Source of the DNA: Pisaster brevispinus
Taxonomy: Eukaryota; Echinodermata; Asteroidea; Forcipulatida; Asteriidae
Direction of reading: 5' to 3'
DNA length: 64,000 nucleotides
Assembly: GCA_023634235.1 (NCBI GenBank)
Contig: JAMKCF010000016.1
Coordinates: 4,211,001 to 4,275,000, forward strand
Shown: piece after piece, positions 22,101-32,659 of the stretch
Position numbering within the stretch: the stretch's first letter is position 1
How the letters are laid out: each line of letters starts with the position of its first letter
The notes under the pieces: generated by a model
The model's database searches: none
What the model saw: the letters and a program-made list of their open reading frames with translations, nothing else
Told to the model about the DNA's origin: nothing
Position numbers and translations under genes: made by a program

Positions 22101-22654
22101 TTGAGGACAGGTGTATAACGTACATCAGGATGACCACTGCGACAGTTGTTTGCTGCATATGCTCGTCTTCGTTGCTGTCTAACGCCAGCTCTACGTCCTC
22201 GATGAGTAGAATAGTTTATATGGAGAGACTGTAGGGTGGACCAGACTGAAGCGGTTAGGGGAAGATTGCGTGGTTTAAGTTCCGATAATTCATCCCTTGT
22301 ATAACACAGCTTGCCGGGGTCATTGGGAGAAACCAGATGATTTGTACCATGTTTGTGATTATGTGAGTCTGAGACAGTACAGCCAGTTGGGCCTGGGTTA
22401 GGGGATACATCACCTGCGCAGAGAAGCTCAATTTGGAAAGATGCAGTTGAGTTCTTGTAGTAGAGAATCTTACGCCCCAGATAACGGCCATGGAAAAACC
22501 GAGTCGTAGTTGGTAGTGACGTCACAGTTGGTAGTGGTTCAGCGTTGCAGACATGGTGCTGTAGACCAAGGGCTAGCAGTACAAGAATAGGTAGAAAGCC
22601 CCAACCAGGTATCGATCTTGGGTGAAGCCTCATTGTCATTATAGCTTCATTCAC
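19199..22654 (-). pseudogene. LINE polyprotein remnant (2A-like leader, AP endonuclease, RT)
   Basis: Six overlapping frames cover it. 22654-21728 encodes the leader and start of the endonuclease. 21794-21189 encodes the rest of the endonuclease, with GDCNVHMDEP and LSDHHSVHF. 21226-20933 is a linker. 20921-20121 holds RT motifs 1-4, and 20178-19648 holds RT GVPQGS and MYADDTQLY. 19516-19199 is the C-terminal LINE domain with FSLAGPKEWNKLP. One frameshift comes from an 11-bp tandem duplication (ACTCCAATGCC twice) near 21751-21773. Another is an extra CT dinucleotide near 20190. The RT catalytic YADD is intact, but the frame is not. Confidence 0.85.
22388..22414 (-). promoter_or_regulatory. 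2A-like ribosome-skipping motif in the LINE leader
   Basis: Codons read GDVSPNPGP at residues 81-89 of the 22654-21728 frame, preceded by a hydrophobic LLCA. The consensus is D-V/I-E-x-N-P-G-P. Here E is replaced by S, while the NPGP and D-V positions are kept. 2A-like sequences are known in N-terminal regions of CR1-like LINEs of sea urchins and other invertebrates. Confidence 0.7.
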
Positions 22655-22790
22655 TGGAGATCAATGACTTGTAATGAAGCATCATTTGTTCAGTGATTGA
22701 ATGATTGTGATTGAGTCATTCAGTGGCGATCAGTTGAATCAGTGGAGATCAATGGAGACAAGTGGAGTCATTCAATGGAGTACTCCATCC
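22655..22790. repeat. Imperfect short tandem repeat in LINE 5' region
   Basis: Repeats of 'TCATTCA.TGGAGATCAATGG' variants occur directly upstream of the LINE ORF start. Confidence 0.5.
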
Positions 22791-23149
22791 AGCTTCTGAA
22801 TGCAACTTCTGTATGCACTTATATGGATCTGATGGGCATCGGTTGTTCAGCCGGTTTACACTCAGTAGAAGGAAGTTAGAGTGCACAGGATCAGATTTTT
22901 CCAAAATATGACCCAAATGTTGCAGGTCAACTCCAAGAAGATATACCAAAATAATCACAAAGGTAGTCATAGTCGATTGGTGTATCAATAAATCTCACAG
23001 TCAGTTGCCTTCAGTAGAAAAAACTTTGCAGAAAGCAGAAAGAGACATAGACACTGGCAGCCACTCCTACCGGCGCCAGTTGCTAAGTTGCCAGTATTAA
23101 ACAATGTAAGATCAAAGTGCTTCTGCCCTAATACACGCCGCCTTACAGG

Positions 23150-23420
23150 GTACTTTACACAATGGAACAATGCTACCCAACAAGGTTTACTTTGTTACTT
23201 TGGTACCTCACAGAGAATATCTTTAGAAAAGGGAATAAAAAGAACAACAATAGCAGGACCCCACATACCAGATCCGTAAAAGTGTATGCCCTAACGCACG
23301 CAAACGTATATAAAGGGGTACTTTTAATGTGGCAATTTTTTTGGTTTGTTCTAGTGGTACCCCGCAGAGAATTTATTCAGAATAGAGAAAAATAGAACAA
23401 CAATGGAGGTACCCTGCTAC
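23150..23420 (+). repeat. Member of the 'GGACCCCAC' hairpin repeat family
   Basis: Contains two degenerate units with 'ggaataaaaagaacaacaa', 'AGCAGGACCCCACATACC' and 'taccccgcagagaat', related to inverted sequence at 42420-42560 and 51540-51680. Confidence 0.45.
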
Positions 23421-24419
23421 TGTCATGTGTAAGGGTGTGTGTGAGTTTGTGTGTACGCAATTCCATGACAGCACACGGTCTGCTATGGACTCCACCAAAT
23501 GGCGAACCGTTTGAACCGCTGGTTGTATTTCAAAGGGAAAATAATGTTTTATTGACTACTACCTGCCAATTACAACACAATGTAGGTGTTTCAGTGCAAG
23601 AATAACTCTTAAAAGATAGGGAGTAGTTCCAAACAGCAAAGTTTTGAGAGGTTTTTTTCCCGGCACCGTTAGCCTTTAAGTGGGATAAGGTACAACACTC
23701 AATCACCAGAAATGTATATGCATTGTGAACAATACTAACAACGAGTGAAAAAGAAATTGAATCGGTCATCCCAAGCATTTGCAAAACAGAAGGCTGGTCA
23801 AGTCAAGTAGATTATAGGTATTTTCAGTTAAAATGTAGCTATTGATATAGAGCATGACCGATAGGCAAACAAGTTTAATATGTGTCTGGCAATTAGAGAC
23901 TAGAACTGTAACTCTTGTATTATTGGAGCAGGCTAGTGGGAATGTACCCTAGGTCTTGTTGTGCCATGAGGGATAACTGCAAAAGATAAGCAATGTTTTG
24001 AAAAATGCTCAAGTCTACAACCCTCCGTTGTCACCCATTTCATTCATGAAAAATATACCTCCTGTATATAATAGTTATTGGCCTGGCGTTTACCTGGCAT
24101 TTTGACCAGTATCTTTTTCGCAGGCTGTCGACACAACACACATGCATGTGTATTAAACATAATTATTAAATATTTTGCAAAAGCAGTAAACAGGAAAGAA
24201 ATTAAAAGAAAGAGATAGACAGAGGGGGTGGGGGAGTGGTGGGGGCCAAAAAGCCAAATAATGAGCAAGCGGAATGAACAGCAAGAAGGATACTTAAATA
24301 GATGGAGAGGGGAGAGGGTAATTTAACCACATCAAGAAGTTGAAAACACACAAAACCAAGGTCAAAGTTGGGAGAAGACATTCGCTTTCCTTTTTGCACA
24401 AGCATAATCGCATGTGCCG

Positions 24420-24659
24420 GTAACTGAAAGGGTACATCTGACACATTTCATTTAATTCCTTTCATTACCCAAGCCGCATAATTAAATAACAAACGCTAAT
24501 AAAATAAGCTCTTCGCATGAATGGTTAAGTTGCAATTATTAAAGGAAATGGTGGTTTGTTCGCAGCAGTGTTCAACTCGCGTTACTTCACATGATTTTGG
24601 CGATACTAGATGTTTTGGAGTAAAACAACCTATATAAGGGGGCGCTGTGGACGAGCAAC
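24420..24659 (+). promoter_or_regulatory. Promoter of secreted-peptide gene copy B
   Basis: Carries a good TATA box, TATATAAGG at 24631-24639. It shares 'CGCTAATAAAATAAGCTC', 'TTGCAATTATTAAAGGAAA', 'GTTCGCAGCAGTGTTC' and 'TTACTTCACATGATTTTGG' with copy A (8690-8800). The farther upstream part of the copy A/C promoter is not recognisable, so conservation starts at about 24430. Confidence 0.65.
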
Positions 24660-24719
24660 AGCAAGCACTGACTCAACACACCTACCTGAAGCAACTTGAC
24701 TTGTCTTAATACAGCACCG
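24660..24719 (+). other. Non-coding exon 1 of peptide gene copy B
   Basis: Begins near 'AACAGCAAGCACTGACTCA', about 25-30 bp after the TATA box, and ends at CAGCACCG before donor GTGAGTAC at 24720. AP-1 consensus TGACTCA is at 24669-24675. Confidence 0.6.
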
Positions 24720-24724
24720 GTGAG

Positions 24725-24727
<3 letters not shown>

Positions 24728-24756
<29 letters not shown>
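24728..24756. repeat. (TA)n at PLE2 3' junction
   Basis: Pure AT alternation between exon 1 donor sequence of copy B and the PLE2 3' end. Confidence 0.9.
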
Positions 24757-24762
<6 letters not shown>

Positions 24763-27515
24763 GTAGGGGAGATGGCCTTAGCTTTCGATCCAATCCGGAC
24801 CTTCGTCAGAGGCATAAACAAGAACAAACACAAACATATCCATTTATAGCAAAAAGAGGAGCAAAGGATTAAGGGAGAGTATCCAGAAAAAAGCGGGAAA
24901 ATAGAGCCAATCAGAATTGTAAATTTACTGGCTAAGAACCAATAAGAGTGAAGAAGTGAGGACAAAGGATGGTCAGTGTAAAAGGCTGGATCACTGGACC
25001 ATAAAGGTGGTGCCGCATTGTAGGCATTACAATGCGGGAAGCATGAAAGGGTAGGATTAGGGAACAAGCCACATAAGAGAATGCAGCTAACAATAGGAGG
25101 CAAGATCAAAGTAGTTATAGATTAAAAGGAATCAGTAAAAAAAGTTTAAACTAGGTAAGAGGAACCTGCAGAGTGAGCAGGTTATTAAATCCTCTGTAAA
25201 GGGAATAGGTAATTGACAGGTTAACTCCAAAACTTCTTGAGAGAGAAAAAAAAGAAGTGTAGAGATTGACCAGTGTAGAGAACATGTAAATGACAATCTA
25301 TGTAAATGTATAAATCTATTTTACATCAATGAAGTAAGCGAGAGAAAGAAGCGTAGAAATAGACCAGTGGAGGGAACATGTTATTAATAGTAAATCGAAA
25401 GTGAAAGGAGGGTGATGGGGATTTATTTAATACCGGTGTTTACGTTAAGTCCAAAGGGGTGGACTGTCTTGAGTTGGTGAATCCAGTGTGATTCTCTGAG
25501 TTTGCGGTGTGTGTCGTCACCATGGCAAGCCTCAATCACGATGAGTTCAACATCTTTGACGCTGTGATTAAGGCTGTTGAAGTGGATGGAGACGGGGTAC
25601 AGTTTCTTGGTCTTTATGGAAGAGACATGGTTCGCAAAGCGAAGACTGAGTTTGGTCTTAGTCTCTCCCACATACTGTAGTCCACATCTTTTACAAGATA
25701 TAACATAGACCACATTGGGTGTGCTACATAGGGAGTCGGTCTTGATATTGTAAGAAGAGCCAGTGCTATGACTCTTCACTTTAAGTGCAGGTTTGATGTA
25801 GAGACAGGTTCTACATTTAGAGCGGGTACACTTGTGACAACCCTGTATCTCTGTTAGTGTTGGTGTTTGGCCTGTACCTGGGGGGAGTTTGGCCCTGACT
25901 AGAATGTCTCCCAGGTTTTTAGGGCGGCGGAAAGCAACCATGGGGTTATCAGGGATTGCTGAGCGCATCCTCTTAGATGAATGGAGAATATCCATTCTAC
26001 CATTGAGGATTGAGGAGAGTTTGGGTAGGTTAGGGTGGTAGGTGGTGACCAGGGCAACTCTATTGGTCGGGACTTTTCTGGACCCCTTGTTGGCCAAAAG
26101 AGTATGGCGTGGTATACTGAGGGCCTTGTTGATGGCAAGTTGAACCCTGCGTTCGCTGTGACCTCTAGAAACAAGGTGTTTCCTGAGGTCCGATGAGCGC
26201 CTTTTGTATAGGGTATCTGTGGAGCAGATACGTCTTATGCGCAAGGCCTGACTGTAAGCTATTGCCTTCTTACAGTGACTGGGGTGGCAACTGTTAGAGA
26301 GAAGGTACTGGTGGGTGTCAGTGGGTTTGCTGTATACATCCGTAGCAATGCCGCTAGGGGATTTACTGATAGTTACATCTAGAAAGTTAACACTTGTTAG
26401 AGAGTATTCAGTAGTGAACTTTATGGTTGGGTGGAATGAGTTTATATGGTCGATAAACTCAACCAAGCTGTCTTGACTACCACACCAGATAGAGAAAATA
26501 TCATCAATAAATCTCCACCAAACTAGTGGGCGGCTGGGGGCAGAGGACAGAAGTTTTTCCTCTAAGTCAGACATGAAAATGTTAGCATATGAGGGCGCCA
26601 TTTTTGTACCCATGGCGGTACCCTGTATCTGTAGAAAATGCCTGTCAGTGAATGAAAAGTTGTTCTTAGTGAGAATATGGCTGATGAGTTCCTTAACATG
26701 TATCACTGAGGGGCGGGATTGTTTGTTACCCCTGAGGGCAGAGACACATGCACTTATGCCTTCATTATGGGGAATGTTAGTATACAGTGATGAGACATCT
26801 AAAGTAACCAAAAAAGCAGAGTCAGGTATTTGATGTTTGACATCCTCTAGCTTATGGATGAAGTCTGTGGTGTCCTTTATGAAGGAAGGGATGCCGGAGA
26901 CTAGGGGGTTGAGAAAGCTATCTACAAACTCAGAAATGCGCTCTGTAGGGCTACCATTACCAGATACAATGGGTCGGCCTGGGTTGTTGGGCTTGTGTAT
27001 CTTAGGTAGAAGGTAGAAGCGTGCTGTACGGGGGTCCTGTGGAAGGAGATAGTTGAAGGTATCTTTGTCGATACCGTTGGCATTGTGCATTCTTACCAAG
27101 GTGTCACTGATTTGTTTGGAAAATAATTGAGTAGGGTCAGTGTCACATTCAATATAATGATCAGTGTTGCTGAGCTGTCTGAGGCCCTCAGCTATGTAGT
27201 CATGTGTGTTCATGACTACAACTGCGGACCCCTTGTCAGCACGTTTAATCACTATGTCTGGTGATTGGCGGAGCTGTGTTAGAGCATGACGTTCATCTTG
27301 GGGGAGGTTGTTTGGTGCCAAGGTGTTAGGGACCTTAAGAACCTCGGAGCTGACTGAATTGATGTAGGTATCAAGAGCCACATCTCGGTTCTTAGGGGGT
27401 ACCCAACGACTTTTCTCCCTGAAGCGGTTGCGGGTGTTGGGTTGGACGTCAACAGATGACTCGTCCTCTGTGGAGGGCTGTACATGAAAATATTCACGTA
27501 GGCGTAACCTACGGT
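24757..27515 (-). mobile_element. PLE2: long 5'-truncated Penelope-like element in intron 1 of copy B
   Basis: On the minus strand: RT/GIY-YIG ORF, then about 660 bp of 3' UTR with a hammerhead near the end, bounded by (TA)n on both sides (27516-27536 and 24728-24756). The same 3' end occurs as a solo fragment at 14852-15101. Confidence 0.88.
24772..24815 (-). ncRNA. Hammerhead ribozyme of PLE2
   Basis: On the minus strand: ATGCC, CTGACGA, stem II GGTCC/GGATC, GAAA, the self-complementary AGCT (minimal stem III) with A as cleavage-site base, then GGCCAT, which can pair imperfectly with ATGCC as stem I. An extra A lies between CTGACGA and stem II, which weakens the fit. This is a type I PLE-type motif. 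Confidence 0.6.
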
Positions 27516-27645
27516 TATATATATATATATATATATGTAATAAATTCAGAATATGAGTTAAACAAACTCTGGCATATCTCTCTTCTGGACAGACTGTTTC
27601 GTACCATAAGGCACTCATCAGCAGAATGACGAAAATAGAATACAA
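25423..27645 (-). CDS. Reverse transcriptase with C-terminal GIY-YIG endonuclease (PLE2 ORF, chimeric start)
   Basis: 740 codons with no stop. Conserved N-terminal RT-associated text IVIKRADKGSAVVVM lies at about 131-145. RT motif 2-like ARFYLLPKIHKP is at about 208-219, motif A VTLDVSSLYTNIPH at 280-293, motif B QGTAMGTKMAPSYANIF at 341-357, motif C RFIDDIFSIW at 378-387, and NFLDVTI at 420-426. A CHKC...CRTC cysteine set (603-614) precedes the GIY-YIG core VVYVISC...LQYVGET (645-662). Residues 1-43 are not element protein: they come from the adjacent PLE1 fragment and the (TA)n tract (IYIYIY). The true element begins at about residue 44 and has lost its own N-terminus. This is a canonical Penelope/Poseidon-type protein, distinct from PLE1. 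Confidence 0.88.
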   Translation of the reverse strand: MYSIFVILLMSALWYETVCPEERYARVCLTHILNLLHIYIYIYNRRLRLREYFHVQPSTEDESSVDVQPNTRNRFREKSRWVPPKNRDVALDTYINSVSSEVLKVPNTLAPNNLPQDERHALTQLRQSPDIVIKRADKGSAVVVMNTHDYIAEGLRQLSNTDHYIECDTDPTQLFSKQISDTLVRMHNANGIDKDTFNYLLPQDPRTARFYLLPKIHKPNNPGRPIVSGNGSPTERISEFVDSFLNPLVSGIPSFIKDTTDFIHKLEDVKHQIPDSAFLVTLDVSSLYTNIPHNEGISACVSALRGNKQSRPSVIHVKELISHILTKNNFSFTDRHFLQIQGTAMGTKMAPSYANIFMSDLEEKLLSSAPSRPLVWWRFIDDIFSIWCGSQDSLVEFIDHINSFHPTIKFTTEYSLTSVNFLDVTISKSPSGIATDVYSKPTDTHQYLLSNSCHPSHCKKAIAYSQALRIRRICSTDTLYKRRSSDLRKHLVSRGHSERRVQLAINKALSIPRHTLLANKGSRKVPTNRVALVTTYHPNLPKLSSILNGRMDILHSSKRMRSAIPDNPMVAFRRPKNLGDILVRAKLPPGTGQTPTLTEIQGCHKCTRSKCRTCLYIKPALKVKSHSTGSSYNIKTDSLCSTPNVVYVISCKRCGLQYVGETKTKLSLRFANHVSSIKTKKLYPVSIHFNSLNHSVKDVELIVIEACHGDDTHRKLRESHWIHQLKTVHPFGLNVNTGIK

Positions 27646-28145
27646 GTAGCATCTTACCTTATTTCGAATTATAAAGCGCGCGCAAGCGTGACGCGTGCTA
27701 CGTCATTGAAGTTAGTACGCGTTTACGTCACTGAAGTAAGAACACATCTGTCTCGATGCCGGCACTTTGAGACGATTTCGCTTTTCTTATTCAGTGTACC
27801 TAGGTCTGGCCTACAAATGATTATGTACTTCTCTGCTATACACAAATTACATCTCTTGTTTACGTTAGAGTATGGCAGTGCTTTGTGAACAATGTCCCAT
27901 TTAATTTCATAGTCTTTCCCCTCGTCCTTTAAGTCCCATATATGTTTACTTAGCTCTGTTTGTGCCCTCATGCTCTCGGATCTGAATGACCTCTTGTGGT
28001 TCGCCAGTCTCGCCTTGAAGGTTGTGGACGTCAGCCCGACGTATGCCTCCTTCCTGCCTTCGCTCGTGACGGTGGCCCGGTACACAATGTTCTTGCTGAG
28101 GCACTCCCCGTTCAGCGGGCATTCGGCATTCCGGCGGCAACTGCA
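27538..28145 (-). mobile_element. PLE1 3' fragment (5'-truncated)
   Basis: Nearly identical to 10727-11336: the terminal repeat plus the GIY-YIG coding end, including the CSCRRNAECPLNGEC block. Truncated at 28145 and followed by (TA)n to 28157. I noticed one base difference (TTCAGTG versus TTCAGCG). Its frame of 147 codons is a truncated endonuclease. Confidence 0.88.
27582..27626 (-). ncRNA. Hammerhead ribozyme (PLE1 fragment)
   Basis: Fifth copy of the PLE1 hammerhead motif with all core bases intact. Confidence 0.8.
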
Positions 28146-28157
28146 TATATATATATT

Positions 28158-30543
28158 AAAATGCACAATCGTTAAAATTTTCCTTTGGATTTAAAAATGC
28201 AACTTATTTGAAGTAAAGGTCGCATCTGCGATTTAAATATATTCAGTATACTCGTTTAGGTTTGTAGTCATTTAGCCTTCGAGAAAGACTCTGCTAGGGT
28301 CAAAACGACAGGCCACTAACTTTTTTTCCTCAATGCATTTTGACAAGTAGCAACTCAACTGTTTGTATGTACCAATTACTGAACTTATAAGTGTTGTAGA
28401 CTACTGATTTTGGGCTGTACATAGAATAATTGACTAATCGGAACTTGATCTTGCCACATCTGGATTAATGTGCCTTTGCTTAAACATTTTAGCTATATTG
28501 CAATATGCTGGCATTTTCCTTACGTTGTCATTCTCAATAATGTATCAATTCTGCTTCAGTCAACTCTTTTTTGTTCAACCCATCATCGTACAATAATTTT
28601 TTAAGTCACTTTTCCTTACGGTTACTTCATGTTATTTTATTGATTATCATTATAACTTATTATTAGAAATATTATCTTCCTGAGTATGGTTTCGTTTAGT
28701 ACATACAGTTTACATTCTGTTTATAACCATAGACAGCGTACATAATAGCATTGTTTGCCAAAAACGAAAGATGTGTTTGTTCTGAATGATCATCAGTTAT
28801 AAAGGTATGAGAAATACTTAAACTTTCTAGAAATACTTGCTGTCAAAATCAAGGAAACAGCTTTTGATAGCCACAACACCACCTTTACTTATTGATTGGG
28901 TCATTTAAAATTAGTTTGACGATTTTAGTACGTGAAATATTCGCATATTTCTGCTGGGTGTGAAACAAAACAAATACAGGCCAATAATGGTCTTAACCCT
29001 GCATTGTGGCGTCGTACACTCCGTGACTGTACCGTTGTGTACAAATTGTGTTTACTCATTAACGGTACACTCAAAAATCGCGAAATTTCGCAAGATCCCT
29101 AATGGAACATAGCCGGATAACACTAATACCAGTGGAATTAGCTTGGGGTGAGTCTTCGACCTACAGTCACCTTTAACTTCGAAGCCCCTTAGAGAATACA
29201 TTGACATGGATACACTCTAAGGTCAAAGATCTTAGCCGCTGTTACCGCAGTACCACTAAACAACCAATCATTCTGTCACTGGCTTTGCTATTGCAGACAT
29301 CATGCAGACCCCAGCTGTTTACTCTAAGGCGACCAAGCTGTGGTTTCAGGGTAGGCCAAGTAAATAATATAGCTTGTTTCTCAAAAGACTGGTAAGCAGT
29401 GCAGTCAAATGTAAAAAAAGTTGGATTTGAGTAACATTTTTTTTTCTTTTTGAAGCGACTGTGTGTGCTCACCCATATGAACACACAGCAATATTTTATT
29501 TGAGTTCATTCTATCACGATGGCTTTATCGAGCAGGATGTCAGCTGCTGATGTTTTGGAAGGAGTTTTGACTCATGGAGGAAGAAAATAGACTCCATGGT
29601 TCGCCTAAACAAAGTTATATAACACGCTATTCACATGCACAGTAAGAAACAGCGCAATCAAGTGACCGCCTGTGTATATTGGCATGATGCACACATTTAT
29701 TTTTTTTCTTTTGCCTTTTGTGGGTTATTTCGATTTAGTGAACCTGTGTAAGTCTATTGATACCATGTTAGAAGAATTGGAAGAGCTTGTGAGCAGCCAA
29801 AATCAGTTTTGCACGTAATTTGTAAACGGTACAGTCGACGACAGTACGACCATGTTGCGCAGTCTGAAACTGTCGCATACTGCAGCGCAGGGTTTTAACC
29901 TATAAGTTGTTTTGTTTTATTGTTGTACAAGAGTTTGATGATCCCAGTCCAGCTCTGTCTCCTCTTTTCTAAGCACAGCGCAACTCTCTTTTGCTGCTTT
30001 CTGATGACAGTTATTTGCTTTTTATGCACTACTCGTGTTAAATATTCACGCGCTTTGCGCAAAATAAAACAGAACATAACTCAAAATTTCCCAACTGAAC
30101 AGAAGCTGGAGTTTTCGGTTTTCGCAAGTTGTATATTATTTTTAATTTGCTTTTATTTTGATTGATTTACTGTAGGCCTCAACTAATTTTTTAGCCCTTA
30201 AACATGTTGGAAGCCCTAGCTGAAAAAGTTGCTCACAAAAAATCCAAGCATTTAATATGAAATATATTATCAAATTCCTTTCTAGATTTTGCATGAGAGA
30301 AAACAAAATCGAATCTCAGCGATGTTGTGAAAGTTGTAGTGGTGAGTAGGAAATTACTGGCTCTGACATTGTCATAAGTACAGATAACGAATTAACAAGC
30401 AACGTTACACCTCCCAAACAAAAACAACAAAGCAATAATAAAAAAATTAAAAAAAACAATAAAATGCCAGTTCCTTTTTTCTTCTTTCTTCTTTCTTCTT
30501 TAGAGTACAACTAATATTCATTTATTTTGGGTTTTATTTTTAG
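28158..30543 (+). other. Distal intron 1 of copy B
   Basis: 28158-28510 aligns with 8935-9320 of copy A, including 'GACTCTGCTAGGGTC.AAACG' and a decayed SINE relic at about 28440-28510 (minus). 30090-30540 aligns with 9420-9940. The central 1.5 kb shows no gene. Confidence 0.6.
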
Positions 30544-30559
30544 AAAACAAAACTCAGAA

Positions 30560-31663
30560 ATGGTTTCAAAGATTTTTCTAGCTGTCATGGCTCTGGCCGT
30601 TCTGACCACATTTGTCCTGGCCGAGGAAGAGGAGGACTACGCCTTCGATGACCTAATGGAGTTTGTGAAGAGAGGCAAGGGCAGGAATAGGGGTGGCAAT
30701 AGAAAGATGGGCCCACTCACAAATGATGACATGGAACGTAAGTAACAAGTCTTACGTATAGATAGGCATCGAGCACACATGAGCTTTCTGTGAGGTCGAT
30801 TTCCATAAACTCTAAAGATTTGTTTGGTTAATAATGAACAATGACACAAGTCGTTGCTCGTACCACGAGGTGACCTAATAAGAACTAGTTACGTAATCAC
30901 GCGTGTGTGACAATTTACATATTCACAGAGTAGTTTCACCTATCGCAATAGATCTCAATAATATGCGTTGGTTTGTACACAGCGCTCTTCGGGCAAACTC
31001 TTCTGTTTTTCCCTTTTTTTTCGTTTTCAGGAAGTGACGTTTGTGTTCAGGAAATATAATAAATATTGCAAGAATGAAACCAAACTGACAGTTCTGTACG
31101 AATAAATTATTCAGCTTTATTTATGTTTTGAATAAAAACAGTAGCCAGATTACATAACGGCAGTTTGCAGAAATATTGCAACTTCAACCATAATTTACTA
31201 CTATACTTTTGTTTTCTCTCGTTTTTTTTATGACAAGACAAGTCATTTTGTGGTACGAGCGACAAATTATTAATTAAATGAAAACGTAAACGATAAATAG
31301 GTAATTAGAACAGAATTAATAGCTGGAAACTCCAACAATGAAAATGAACGCTGCCAAACTGATGCAAACGTACAAGTCAACTTCACACAAATTTGGATAC
31401 AAAAAAAAACAACAACACACACACAAACATTTGTACTCCAGCCGCAGTACACGTTTTGATTCCCTGTGGAACAATTGAAGATGATGCCATGTTTGAGTCG
31501 AACTTGCATATAATAAAATAAAATGAAATAAATCGTTTCTTGTTTTACTTTTTTTTTCTTTCCACAAAATCCAGCTTGCGACAAAATGGGCCAAAGATGC
31601 GTCTGTGATAAACGGTTGGCACTAACTAACGACAGGCGTTACCTCGTCTGTCATATCTATTAA
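30560..31663 (+). CDS. Secreted cationic four-cysteine peptide precursor, copy B
   Basis: Two coding exons join in phase 1 to give 88 residues: 30560-30737 (178 nt) and 31575-31663 (89 nt including TAA). Exon 2 starts at 30544 after TTTTTAG, donor GTAAGT is at 30738, and exon 3 follows acceptor TCCAG at 31570-31574. Residues 1-21 are a signal peptide. An acidic propeptide EEEEDYAFDDLMEFV ends in KR, which suggests proprotein-convertase cleavage. The mature part starts GKGRNRGG and ends with a cysteine block of spacing C-x6-C-x-C-x14-C, rich in Lys and Arg, allowing two disulfides. AATAAA lies at 31908-31913. Intron 1 (about 5.8 kb) carries PLE2 and a PLE1 fragment. The layout matches echinoderm cysteine-rich antimicrobial peptide precursors such as those reported from sea stars. 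A peptide toxin or signalling peptide is also possible. The family call is inference; the gene structure is seen directly. Confidence 0.78.
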
Positions 31664-32186
31664 AACCAACAGTGGATCTGGATGACTGGACCTAACATCT
31701 ATCGAGAAGCTACATATATAATAGTGTCTTACTTTTAAATAATGCCAACAAATTTGTAATGCTCCAAAACTACATTTGTTTTAACCAAAACTGAATTTGT
31801 GTTGTTTTGGGGGAACCAATTATAAATATGATTTAGAGGCATTTGTGCAAACAAATTGTGAATGTATTGGAGCAAGCACAAAGTCTGTATGAGCATAACA
31901 AATACAAAATAAATTTAAAATCGCAGGAATTTGAGATGATGACTTTTTATAATCCGGTAAGATCCGACTGCGATTGATGTAAAACTTAATTAAGTCTCAT
32001 TTTACCATCTGTCTTAAGAAAAACAGAAAATAGCAAAGATTTTTCATCTCACTGCAAACTTTTTCAAAGTACTGGACAACACATTAACATTTCCCCTTTT
32101 CTTGAATACTTGGATTGAGTACAAATAAAATATTATGCATTAATTATGAGCAAATGAATTTGGGCTCTAAATCTCTTGATTATGTG

Positions 32187-32310
32187 TTGGGGTGTTTGTT
32201 TGTTTGTTTGTTTGTTAGTTGGGGTGTTGGGGTGTTTGTTTGTTTGTTTAAAATGGGGTGTTTGTTTGTGTATTGGGTGTTTGTTTGTTTGTTTGTTTTT
32301 AATGAGAAAT
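32187..32310 (+). repeat. (TTTG)n interspersed with TTGGGGTG
   Basis: 3' flank repeat of copy B, equivalent to 16591-16674 (copy A) and 38640-38800. Confidence 0.85.
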
Positions 32311-32659
32311 CGCCTCACATCACAAGTCTGGCTATTGAATCCACACTCTGCTTCAGAGAAAAAACGTTGTGTTTTACTTCAGGGCTACGTTTCATTCGGA
32401 TAAGACATTTTGACCCATAACAAGCGACTGTTATGCATTGGAAATGGTTTGAAAGATGTTTTAGTAGAATAAAATAATTCACACGAATATACCTTAAAAT
32501 TGTAGGGTTTCGTTTTTACTTCGTGAACTAGCACTATCCTTCATTTTGTACAACCAAAGTTGTCACGCCACAAACTTCTTTTCAGTTGGCTCTTCAACCC
32601 GCAACGTATCCAACAGTAGTTCAATTGTAATGTTGATAACTTCGTGGTATAGCTTGAAG

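Larger units (their letters stand above)
19083..23085 (-). mobile_element. L2/CR1-like non-LTR retrotransposon (degenerate LINE)
   Basis: On the minus strand the order is 5' UTR (about 23085-22655), an N-terminal region with signal peptide and 2A-like motif, AP endonuclease, RT, a C-terminal domain and a short 3' end with 'GCGCTATATAAATACCCG' and an ATT-rich tail. The AP endonuclease carries LTETW and SDHHSVHF. The RT carries FRPVSN, LDLSAAFDTIDH, GVPQGSVVGP and YADDTQLY. Multiple frameshifts make it non-autonomous. Boundaries are approximate. Confidence 0.88.
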
